Assembly: GCA_002694245.1 (NCBI GenBank)
Contig: NZLM01000092.1
Coordinates: 1,939 to 8,918, forward strand
DNA: 6,980 bases
From: Methanobacteriota archaeon
GTDB taxonomy: Archaea; Thermoplasmatota; Poseidoniia; Poseidoniales; Poseidoniaceae
Direction of reading: 5' to 3'
In this document: one piece after another, positions 1 to 6,980 of the stretch
How positions within the stretch are numbered: position 1 is the stretch's first letter
Layout: every line of letters begins with the position of its first letter
The notes under the pieces: model-generated
Seen by the model: the letters and a program-made list of their open reading frames with translations, nothing else
Database searches by the model: none
Told to the model about the DNA's origin: nothing
Translations under genes and position numbers: made by a program

Positions 1-714
1 GGAATTCATTCCATCGACTTAGAACTCAAGAAAGGGAACATACTTGGGCTAATAGGGCCTAATGGTGCAGGAAAATCTACGCTCATGAGAGCGATATGTG
101 GCTTATACGATTGTGAAGGGTTCGACAAAACCCGTTCTAAAAGGCGTGCAGCTATTGGTTACATGCCAGAACAGGTGCGCTGGGAAGGCAGGATGACTGT
201 GAAAAACGCATTACAATCTATTGCGTTGATGAGAAACGAACAAGTTGATTTAGACCCGATAATCAAAATTGTCGGCCTCCAATCAAGAGCAGATTACGTT
301 CTAGATACCTTATCACAGGGTATGAGACAAAGACTATCTCTGGCTTGTGCGTTAATCGGAAACCCTGAGATTTTGGTGATGGACGAACCGCTCAATGGAC
401 TGGACCCATTGGCACAAAGAGCGTTTTGTAACCTTCTAAAACAGTTGGCAAACAAAGGAGTCTCTATCGTAATATCATCTCACCAAGTCACTGATTTAGA
501 ATCATTAGTTGACCGAGCTGCTATACTACATCATGGCCAGATGTTGATTGAAGGAAGTTTAGACCACATCCGAGAATCCCTAGAATTGGCAGATGATTCA
601 GGGATTGTAGAAATGATATGTGCGGTAACTGGGATAGATCCTGATGAAGTGAGTTTAGAGTTATCTAACGACAATATGCTTCCATTCAAAACCATCAGAG
701 GTGAAGAAGAATGA
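1..714 (+). CDS. ABC transporter ATP-binding protein, 5' end cut by window edge
   Basis: Nucleotide-binding subunit of an ABC-2 type exporter; it hydrolyses ATP at the inner membrane face to drive the permease encoded next. The frame is open from base 1, so the first roughly 20 residues lie outside the window and the ATG at 85 is internal (it falls just after Walker A). In the visible 237 residues: Walker A GPNGAGKST (19-27), Q-loop near YMPEQ, signature LSQGMRQRL (an LSGGQ variant typical of NosF/CcmA-like drug and copper-type ATPases), Walker B ILVMDEP, D-loop NGLDP and H-loop ISSHQ. All catalytic elements are intact. A tail of about 60 residues follows the H-loop, as is usual in this subfamily. 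The stop overlaps the permease start by four bases (ATGA), which fits translational coupling. The substrate cannot be told from sequence. Confidence 0.95.
   Translation, partial: GIHSIDLELKKGNILGLIGPNGAGKSTLMRAICGLYDCEGFDKTRSKRRAAIGYMPEQVRWEGRMTVKNALQSIALMRNEQVDLDPIIKIVGLQSRADYVLDTLSQGMRQRLSLACALIGNPEILVMDEPLNGLDPLAQRAFCNLLKQLANKGVSIVISSHQVTDLESLVDRAAILHHGQMLIEGSLDHIRESLELADDSGIVEMICAVTGIDPDEVSLELSNDNMLPFKTIRGEEE
698..704 (+). promoter_or_regulatory. Shine-Dalgarno site of the ABC permease gene
   Basis: GAGGTGA lies six bases before the ATG at 711, inside the last codons of the ATPase gene. It supports that ATG as the true start and shows that this organism uses Shine-Dalgarno initiation inside operons. 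Confidence 0.7.
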
Positions 715-1526
715 TCCCCTCCCTAAGCATGCAGATTGCCAAAGAGAGACTGGGTGCTGGAAGGATGGTCGTTATTTGGATTCTACTTGGAGTTTTAACA
801 ATCTTCACAAGTTGGGGATTTAGTGATTCAAGAGCGACATTCACCTCTGGTTATGGCTTGGACTCGGCTTATGACATACTCTTTGCATCTACTGCTGCCA
901 CAATATGGGGAGCTACTTTAGGCGCATTGTTGATATCTTTCGATGGAGTAAGTCGAGACAGGTTATCAGGCGTCTTCGAAGTTAAACTCTCACAGCCTAT
1001 GAGTCGACAAAAATTTGCTTTGTCTCTGATTATTGGACACTGGGGCGCAATATTGGTGCCCTTTATTGTATTGAATTTACTTAGTGTTTTAATCATCTGG
1101 CATCGTATAGATGACTTGCCCAGCATTCAGCAGTTTGTCATGTACATAGCAGCGTCTGCATTGCTGGTTTTATGGTGGACAATTATCCAGTTACTTGCAT
1201 CATCCTGGGCAAGTGACATGGGTCTGTCAATCGCCATGGGAATGGGTGTGTGGATTTCTTTCAACCTTTTGTGGATAATTCCAACTGCTGTGATTGCGGC
1301 AATCTCAGGAACGGGAGTTGACGATCTTTCATCTTCAGAGTTTACTGAGCTGCAAAGTTTAGTAGATTTATTCAATCCAAACGGAGTTTACAACAATATG
1401 ATGGAAATGCTGCTAGAAGGGGTGAAGAGAAGTATCTCTCCAATCTATGTTACAATCTCTTCAATACTCTGGACATTAGTACCTGCATGGCTCTTCATTA
1501 GGCGAATACAGCGTATTTCTCCATGA
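711..1526 (+). CDS. ABC-2 type transporter permease
   Basis: Membrane subunit partnering the ATPase encoded just upstream. It has 271 residues and about six hydrophobic helices, near residues 18-37, 60-77, 104-130, 138-165, 170-199 and 244-264, with a larger loop (about 200-240) between the last two that should face outward. Between helices 2 and 3 is the stretch RDRLSGVFEVKLSQPMSR, the characteristic cytoplasmic element of NosY-like ABC-2 permeases (a small-residue/Glu pattern followed by P-x-S-R), expected to contact the ATPase. A late Leu-Phe-Asn-Pro-Asn motif before the last helix also fits this family. The start is set by the ATGA overlap and a Shine-Dalgarno site. The gene is full length with no sign of damage. 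The family exports drugs, lipids, polysaccharides or copper-related cargo; nothing visible decides which. Confidence 0.9.
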   Translation: MIPSLSMQIAKERLGAGRMVVIWILLGVLTIFTSWGFSDSRATFTSGYGLDSAYDILFASTAATIWGATLGALLISFDGVSRDRLSGVFEVKLSQPMSRQKFALSLIIGHWGAILVPFIVLNLLSVLIIWHRIDDLPSIQQFVMYIAASALLVLWWTIIQLLASSWASDMGLSIAMGMGVWISFNLLWIIPTAVIAAISGTGVDDLSSSEFTELQSLVDLFNPNGVYNNMMEMLLEGVKRSISPIYVTISSILWTLVPAWLFIRRIQRISP

Positions 1527-1545
1527 TTTCAATACAAACACACTT

Positions 1546-1552
1546 AGGGTGA
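1546..1552 (+). promoter_or_regulatory. Possible Shine-Dalgarno site before the surface-protein gene
   Basis: AGGGTGA matches the anti-Shine-Dalgarno sequence but is badly spaced for both candidate starts: zero bases from the TTG at 1553 and 18 bases from the ATG at 1571. The ATG gives a classic basic n-region for a signal peptide and is preferred, so the role of this site is uncertain. Confidence 0.3.
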
Positions 1553-1570
1553 TTGCTTTTAGCAGCCCCT

Positions 1571-3466
1571 ATGAAGGGAAGGTTTTGTACAATCTTACTC
1601 GCTCTATTAATGGCTACTATGTCAATGACAAGCACAACCATCGCAGAAGACTCTGGAAGGCAAATGGATGATGTTGATTGCTCAGGTTACACATTCGAAG
1701 ATTTGTTTGAATACGACAACGCAGTATTCATGTTCCAGATTTTAGATGACTGGGCATCTTCAGATTTGTATGCAAATTCTTGGGTTAACGAGACAAGAGC
1801 ATCGGTTGTAAGAGACAACCTAGACGGTCTGTTCGAGGGATTCCCCGGTGGAAATAACAGTTGGATTTCAACCGATGAAAGAGATGCGGTCAGAGAAATA
1901 GGTGCAAAATGCATTGCTGACATGTACACTAGAATTGGAATCAGAGAAGGAATTCCACACCGTGGAGGAGTAGACTGGAACGATGTAGAATTTGTTGAGG
2001 AAGGAATTGGTTTGGAAGAGGTTGACTTGATTCCTACTGGGCATCCTGAACAGAGGTCATGCGCTGGACGATATGCACTTGCTAGTACTGATTGTGAAGA
2101 AGTTCCAACCAGTGCAACCAATAATTTAGAAATCTCAATGTTCGTCAAAGACGATCAAACACATAATACAAGGTTCAACAAATTACCAAACTCAGGTGAG
2201 AGCGACTTTACTGTGGCAATGAATGTAACCAACATTACAAGCGCTACAATGATGTTTACATTCCCGTATGTAGAAGGTATGCGAATGGCAAACTGGACAA
2301 TACTTGATGACGGTGTTGAAGATTTATCCTCCGGCTCAATTGAAGAAATCTTCCTGCCAGACGGCAGCGTAAGAGTAAGCGTTGACATATCCTACGACAA
2401 AGCCGATTGGCCGATGATTAGAAACATATTCTTCGACATGACCACTTCACCACCAGAAACTAACGATGTCCCACAATGGACTGGAAACGAGCCAGTTGAT
2501 GATACAATTATTCCAATGCTAAAAGATGGTAGCGAAGTTGCTGCTATATCAGCTGAAGTAATGGCAGATTGGGCGACTGACAATGATGCTTGGGGACTGG
2601 ACTGCCAATTTGCTGAGGCTGGATGGTCAAGCAGGATGAATTCTGCTGGAGAATTATTGGTTACACCAGGTAGTTCAGAATCCGGAACAGCAACATGTGC
2701 AATCGTTGATCCATATGGGGAGACAAACAATCTAACCCACACATGGAGATTTGGCCAGCCTGCTACCTTCTCTGCAACACCCGGTGAATACAGCGACGTT
2801 GTAACAATTAATTCTGAACCAACACTACTAGTTCAAAACCTTGCAGTTTCTTTGGCTGCAACCCAACTGTCTGGAAATGGTCCTACAAGCGACATTAACC
2901 TAGGTTCATCTGCTTCTAGCGACACAGTTAGTCTATCCGGTCTATCTCCTGGCGCTTTCATGATACACATCATGGCATCATCTCCGGGCATGTTAGATTG
3001 GGAAGTTACAATCGACTTATCACTTGAGAAAACAAATACTCCGGCAGTTATCTCAGTAGACAACAACCTAGACGGCAGTCAGGCAACCTGGTCATCCGAT
3101 AAATTCTCATTTAGTCTATCTGGAACTGTTATCGATCCTGATGGTGGTGAAGTCACCATGTCTGCGACAATGTGTGGTGAGACAACCACAAGTTTCTCTC
3201 AAACAGGCATCAATTGGGACGTCAGCCTCTCAATCGCAAAGTGTGTTGCAGATGGTATGACTCAATACGATGTAACTCTGAGTGCAGAAGATTCTGTTGG
3301 AGCTATCACAACCTACGATGTTAGTGTACCAGACCCATACGCTGCTGTAGATAACACTCCAGTTAATGTTGAGAATACGAACGAAGAAAGTGGCTTACCT
3401 GCACCGGGAATGATTACCTCAATCCTTGTGATTCTTGGAGCAGCGATAATTCTTCGCAAAGACTAA
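1571..3466 (+). CDS. Secreted, C-terminally anchored surface protein with Ig-like beta domains
   Basis: I do not recognise a named family. From the ATG at 1571 (631 residues) there is a signal peptide: MKGR, a hydrophobic core, and likely cleavage after Ala25. Residues 30-185 look mixed or helical and carry four cysteines (37, 114, 164, 175). From about 190 on the protein is beta-rich. An Ig-like unit at about 319-395 has cysteines 345 and 376 placed as a likely disulfide. A further beta-sandwich spans about 400-485. A DPDGG-containing cadherin/Ig-like unit at about 491-586 has cysteines 535 and 558. Six N-glycosylation sequons (Asn73, 95, 218, 221, 241, 387) and an acidic composition fit an extracellular protein. 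The C-terminus is LPAPGM (609-614), one hydrophobic helix, then Arg-Lys-Asp, which resembles archaeal PGF-CTERM-like anchoring signals. A TTG at 1553 is an alternative start adding six residues; it directly follows an in-frame stop. The gene lies 44 bases after the permease, so co-expression is likely. Confidence 0.85.
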   Translation: MKGRFCTILLALLMATMSMTSTTIAEDSGRQMDDVDCSGYTFEDLFEYDNAVFMFQILDDWASSDLYANSWVNETRASVVRDNLDGLFEGFPGGNNSWISTDERDAVREIGAKCIADMYTRIGIREGIPHRGGVDWNDVEFVEEGIGLEEVDLIPTGHPEQRSCAGRYALASTDCEEVPTSATNNLEISMFVKDDQTHNTRFNKLPNSGESDFTVAMNVTNITSATMMFTFPYVEGMRMANWTILDDGVEDLSSGSIEEIFLPDGSVRVSVDISYDKADWPMIRNIFFDMTTSPPETNDVPQWTGNEPVDDTIIPMLKDGSEVAAISAEVMADWATDNDAWGLDCQFAEAGWSSRMNSAGELLVTPGSSESGTATCAIVDPYGETNNLTHTWRFGQPATFSATPGEYSDVVTINSEPTLLVQNLAVSLAATQLSGNGPTSDINLGSSASSDTVSLSGLSPGAFMIHIMASSPGMLDWEVTIDLSLEKTNTPAVISVDNNLDGSQATWSSDKFSFSLSGTVIDPDGGEVTMSATMCGETTTSFSQTGINWDVSLSIAKCVADGMTQYDVTLSAEDSVGAITTYDVSVPDPYAAVDNTPVNVENTNEESGLPAPGMITSILVILGAAIILRKD

Positions 3467-3502
3467 TCCTCAAAGCGAAAACCAACATGCAAAGGCGGTT
3501 AC

Positions 3503-4294
3503 ATGTTTCTAGGGAGAGTCGAAGAAGTCAGCCATGAAGGCGGACTGCTTGTCAGCTATTCTGGAGCATGCCCTGCATTAGGCTCAGTAATGGTAGACTC
3601 AAATGAAACCTATATCGGCAAGGTTGACGGGGTAGTGGGCAACCTGAAAAATTCGCTTGTTCACGTTGCTCATCTTGACCGTAAGTCAAATCCAAACGAT
3701 ATGATTGGGTTAGAAATCACAATTAGAACGAAAAGAAATCGTGAAAACAATAGACGAGAAGACAATCGAAGAGGTCGCAGTGATCATCGAGGAAATGACA
3801 GAAGAGAGCGAAATAGCCGAGGAGATAGGGTTCGGAGAAATGATGATTTCAGTAGCCGCGATAACCGTAGAGGTAACAATGACCGACGACAGAGGGACAA
3901 TCGTGGCCGTAGAGAGAATCGAAGAGACAACAAAGGTACTCACTCGAATAATGACTGGACATGCTCCGAGTGCAATAATGTCAATTTTTCATTCAGAACT
4001 GAATGCAATCGATGTGGCGCTTCGAAAGGAAGAGGTGGGCAAAGAGGTCGTAGTTGGAAGGGTGACGAAAGAAGGCCTGGCGATCGTCGAGAAGCGCCTA
4101 AACCTCGTCCAGGCGATTGGAATTGTCCTAAATGTGGAAAATCAAACTTCGCTAAAAGAAATGAATGCTTCAGTTGTGGTCAATCTAAGAGGGTTGGAGG
4201 ACCAAAATCGCGTGGCCACTTTAGGAAATTAAAGGACCCTCCTCCACTTCATTCTGCAAAATATGGCAGAGGTAAAAGGAGGGATGACCGTTGA
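3503..4294 (+). CDS. gar1: Gar1-domain RNA-binding protein with Arg-rich linker and two RanBP2-type zinc fingers
   Basis: A likely H/ACA ribonucleoprotein subunit. Gar1 binds the pseudouridine synthase Cbf5 and helps substrate RNA load and release. Residues 1-75 are a Gar1/Naf1 beta-barrel: FLGRVEEVS at the start, then LGSVMVDSNETYIGKVDGVV and the VHVAHLD strand, matching archaeal Gar1, which is usually only about 75-100 residues. Residues 78-141 are a disordered stretch with 26 arginines, otherwise mainly Asn, Asp and some Gly. Two RanBP2-type zinc fingers follow: Trp152 with Cys154/157/168/171, and Trp206 with Cys208/211/222/225. Both have W-x-C-x2-C-x3-N-x6-C-x2-C spacing with the conserved Asn (161, 215). 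The basic tail ends KRRDDR. A weak AAAGGCGGT precedes the ATG at 3503. The gene sits 36 bases after the surface-protein gene and overlaps the TPR gene. The extended architecture recalls eukaryotic FUS/ZRANB2 proteins. Domain calls are firm; the role in pseudouridylation is inferred from the family. Confidence 0.88.
   Translation: MFLGRVEEVSHEGGLLVSYSGACPALGSVMVDSNETYIGKVDGVVGNLKNSLVHVAHLDRKSNPNDMIGLEITIRTKRNRENNRREDNRRGRSDHRGNDRRERNSRGDRVRRNDDFSSRDNRRGNNDRRQRDNRGRRENRRDNKGTHSNNDWTCSECNNVNFSFRTECNRCGASKGRGGQRGRSWKGDERRPGDRREAPKPRPGDWNCPKCGKSNFAKRNECFSCGQSKRVGGPKSRGHFRKLKDPPPLHSAKYGRGKRRDDR
3734..3925 (+). other. Purine-rich low-complexity tract encoding an Arg/Asn/Asp-rich disordered linker
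   Basis: Within the Gar1-type gene this stretch codes for residues 78-141, where arginine makes up about 40 percent (26 of 64), mostly as Arg-Arg, Asn-Arg-Arg and Arg-Gly/Arg-Asp steps. The DNA strand is strongly purine-biased (repeated gaa/aga/cga/gac words). That bias is also why long spurious open frames appear in the other frames here. The tract is degenerate rather than an exact tandem repeat. Confidence 0.7.
4278..4283 (+). promoter_or_regulatory. Strong Shine-Dalgarno site fixing the TTG start of the TPR gene
   Basis: GGAGGG, within AAAAGGAGGGATGA, ends seven bases before the TTG at 4291. An ATG at 4284 is in another frame and the nearby GTG at 4295 is also out of frame. The site therefore supports the TTG as the real start, read through the TTGA overlap with the preceding stop codon. 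Confidence 0.75.
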
Positions 4295-5325
4295 GTGCAG
4301 AGAGCCACTATCTAGACGCAATCGAGGCTGAAGAAGATGGAAATTTTGAGGCTGCCTTAGAACATGCTAGGCTTGCTGTGAAAGCGGATTCTTCCCACTC
4401 AAATGCATGGTGGATGATCGCTTGCCTGCTTGTTCCAGATGGAAAGCTACCTGACATTGACCAGGCATCAAAAGGACTGGTTGCTTGTACCAAGGTCGTA
4501 GAGCTTGACCCCTCTCGAGTTGACGCTTGGGTGAAGGGTGGAAGGATAATGGTCGACCAACTAGGTTTGTATGAGGATGCGCTACATTGGTGGCAGCGAT
4601 GCAGAGAAGCAGCTCCTCTCGAGTCTGTTCCCATCATTGAGCAGACAACAATACTGTCTGACCTGGGCTTTTACAGGGAAGCAAGAGATAGACTGGGAGC
4701 GCTATTCGAAGAAAATCTAGACATTGCAAACTCCCAATTACAAAGGATAACTCAACTCCACAAGACATTGGAATTATCGGCTGAAAAGGAACAAGACGCA
4801 CTATTCAAGCCATGGCAAAGAAATCACCCAGGGTGGGCATCGATTAAATTGAGAGCAAACAAGGCTCCAGTTTCAGAGAACTTTTTGTTTATGATTACCA
4901 CAATTCCAGTACTTATGATGGAGGTTTTTACCTCCAGAGCCTTGTTTGGAGAGGGTTGGGGAGCATTTTGTTTAACCAGTATCCTCATTCTGACAACAGT
5001 AATTCTGGGAATGGCTTTCACAAGAAGAGTATATCAGAGAGTTAACAGGCCAGGATTCAATCTGCTGAGAGCATTACAATTCGAAGCAAGTAGTGGATGT
5101 GTTGTGATTCCGGATGAAATCCGAAGTGGAAAATTGTACATGTTCTTGTTTTCAAGACACCCGCCTGCATTCCAGCAAAGATTAGAGAAAATTATCAAAT
5201 CTGGGAAGAAGTTGCCCAAGAATTGGAAACTAAAATCACCAGACTTTGAATCCCATCTCGACGAAATCGGATATATCGAAGAAGATGAGGAAGATTCAGA
5301 ATTAGCAGGATATGAGGAAGAGTAA
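4291..5325 (+). CDS. TPR-repeat protein with two transmembrane helices
   Basis: A 344-residue membrane-tethered tetratricopeptide protein of unknown role; TPRs usually scaffold protein contacts. Residues 3-146 hold about four helix-turn-helix repeats. The first (about 3-36) has the GNFEAALEHARLAV pattern ending near Asp33. The second (about 37-76) is degenerate with an insert and ends ELDPSRVDAW. The third (about 78-110) has LGLYEDALHWWQR. The fourth (about 113-146) has LGFYREARDRL. A charged helical stretch follows, then two hydrophobic helices (about 197-214 and 224-243) with a short hairpin between, so both termini probably face the cytoplasm. The remaining roughly 100 residues form a soluble domain I do not recognise, ending in a strongly acidic tail (EEDEEDSE, then EEE). 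It starts on TTG, overlapping the Gar1-type gene's stop (TTGA), with a strong Shine-Dalgarno, so it should be translated together with that gene. Confidence 0.85.
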   Translation: MSAESHYLDAIEAEEDGNFEAALEHARLAVKADSSHSNAWWMIACLLVPDGKLPDIDQASKGLVACTKVVELDPSRVDAWVKGGRIMVDQLGLYEDALHWWQRCREAAPLESVPIIEQTTILSDLGFYREARDRLGALFEENLDIANSQLQRITQLHKTLELSAEKEQDALFKPWQRNHPGWASIKLRANKAPVSENFLFMITTIPVLMMEVFTSRALFGEGWGAFCLTSILILTTVILGMAFTRRVYQRVNRPGFNLLRALQFEASSGCVVIPDEIRSGKLYMFLFSRHPPAFQQRLEKIIKSGKKLPKNWKLKSPDFESHLDEIGYIEEDEEDSELAGYEEE

Positions 5326-6618
<1,293 letters not shown>

Positions 6619-6619
6619 A

Positions 6620-6657
6620 GGTCAATCGGTTTCCGGACCCTGCCCCTCACGAGGCAG
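6620..6657 (-). promoter_or_regulatory. Two adjacent potential RNA hairpins in the ahcY leader
   Basis: Read on the minus strand, 6657-6640 can fold as CTGCCTC-GTGA-GGGGCAG: a seven-pair stem (one G-T wobble) closed by a GTGA tetraloop of the stable GNRA class. Immediately after it, 6639-6620 can fold as GGTC-CGG-AAA-CCG-ATT-GACC, with a three-base bulge. The second stem ends one base before the ATG at 6618. No T-run follows the first stem, so it does not look like a terminator. No TATA-like element is visible in this gap, so ahcY may be read through from upstream. The fold is inferred by eye; no function is assigned. Confidence 0.35.
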
Positions 6658-6671
6658 AGTCAGGAGTTTTC

Positions 6672-6980
6672 CTATTGCTGCTGCTGGAAATGTCCAGCAT
6701 ATTGGGCAGCATAGGCCCGTGCAGTCTCCTCTGGATAGCCTTGAGCAATCAGTTGTTGGACGTACTGCTCCATTGGATCCATCTGTGCTACACCACCATA
6801 ACCTGCTGCTGTTGCACCGAAGTCTGCGCTTACATCATCGTATTCCTTATCTTTACCACCGCTTAGTACGAAGAATAGGGATACAAGTACGATTACTAGC
6901 AATCCTATTCCTCCGGCTACAAACATAATCGTGTTGTCCGAATCAGATGCTGCCTCTTCCTTAACAGGTGCTTTGTCTGG
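6672..6980 (-). CDS. C-terminal part of a single-helix-anchored membrane protein, 5' end cut by window edge
   Basis: The frame is open to the window edge, so this is the last 102 residues of a longer protein; the ATG at 6926 lies just before the membrane helix and is probably internal. In order: an acidic, Pro/Ala/Lys/Ser/Asp linker (1-17), a hydrophobic helix (about 18-39), a charged Lys-Asp-Lys-Glu stop, a Gly/Ala/Tyr-rich spacer (about 47-66), and a compact amphipathic segment (67-98). Within that segment, YVQQLIAQGYPEETARAYA suggests two helices joined at a Gly-Tyr-Pro turn. It ends with four glutamines. The layout suggests an exported or surface N-terminal part outside and a short tail inside the cell. 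The family and function are not recognised. ahcY follows 53 bases downstream on the same strand. Confidence 0.75.
   Translation of the reverse strand, partial: PDKAPVKEEAASDSDNTIMFVAGGIGLLVIVLVSLFFVLSGGKDKEYDDVSADFGATAAGYGGVAQMDPMEQYVQQLIAQGYPEETARAYAAQYAGHFQQQQ

Noticed and set aside
1..10. EcoRI-like GAATTC at the window start as a cloning junction
   Set aside because: The ATPase reading frame continues through it with the expected family sequence, so it is an ordinary coding sequence.
1553..1570. TTG at 1553 as start of the surface-protein gene
   Set aside because: It lies directly against the Shine-Dalgarno-like bases with no spacing; the ATG at 1571 gives a normal basic signal-peptide start. 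Kept only as an alternative.
1687..2148. A 153-codon minus-strand open frame inside the surface-protein gene
   Set aside because: Antisense shadow: Ser/Pro/Thr-rich product with no domain, fully inside a well-supported gene.
3413..3430. LPXTG sortase signal in the surface protein
   Set aside because: The motif reads LPAPG, with Pro instead of Thr at the cleavage position, and the host appears archaeal; a PGF-CTERM-like reading fits better.
3741..4232. A 163-codon open frame on the plus strand overlapping the Gar1-type gene in another frame
   Set aside because: It owes its length to the purine-rich arginine tract; the product is Glu/Ile/Val low-complexity with no recognisable domain, while the main frame has a clear Gar1 barrel and zinc fingers.
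6640..6657. Intrinsic terminator for the membrane-protein gene
   Set aside because: The stem is good, but no T-run follows on the minus strand, and archaeal termination relies mainly on T-rich tracts.
6619..6671. SAH riboswitch controlling ahcY
   Set aside because: The gap is only 53 bases and shows two simple stems, not the multi-stem pseudoknotted fold of the SAH class, which is known from bacteria.

Overview
The window looks like part of an archaeal chromosome. The best match is an uncultivated marine planktonic euryarchaeon of the Marine Group II (Poseidoniales) kind. The direct evidence for Archaea is a Gar1 domain (a protein of archaea and eukaryotes only), an S-adenosylhomocysteinase of the short archaeal/Thermotoga type, and a secreted beta-sandwich protein that ends in a Pro-Gly motif, one membrane helix and a basic tip. 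The group-level placement is inferred from overall gene style and moderate GC content, and was not tested. The window is densely coding: no stretch over 300 bases lacks a gene, and the longest gap between genes is about 50 bases. I see no tRNA, rRNA, CRISPR array, insertion sequence or attachment site.

Plus strand, 1-5325: five co-directional genes packed tightly enough to be one operon. (1) The ATPase of an ABC exporter, cut at its 5' end by the window edge. (2) Its six-helix ABC-2 permease, overlapping the ATPase by the four bases ATGA. (3) A large secreted, C-terminally anchored protein with Ig-like domains. (4) A Gar1-domain protein fused to an arginine-rich disordered stretch and two RanBP2-type zinc fingers. 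(5) A TPR protein with two membrane helices, starting on a TTG that overlaps the previous stop codon behind a strong Shine-Dalgarno site.

Minus strand, 6980-5326: the C-terminal end of a membrane protein with an unusual cytoplasmic tail (cut by the window edge), a 53-base gap holding two adjacent potential hairpins, then ahcY. The stop codon of ahcY directly abuts the stop codon of the TPR gene, so the two convergent operons have no bases between them.

How the parts work together: the ATPase and permease form one transporter, and the secreted protein may be a co-expressed cell-surface partner (inference). The Gar1-type protein should act in RNA, most likely with the H/ACA pseudouridylation machinery. 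Its added FUS/ZRANB2-like zinc fingers and arginine-rich linker are the most novel content here. AhcY clears the by-product of methyltransferases. No functional link between the two strands is evident.
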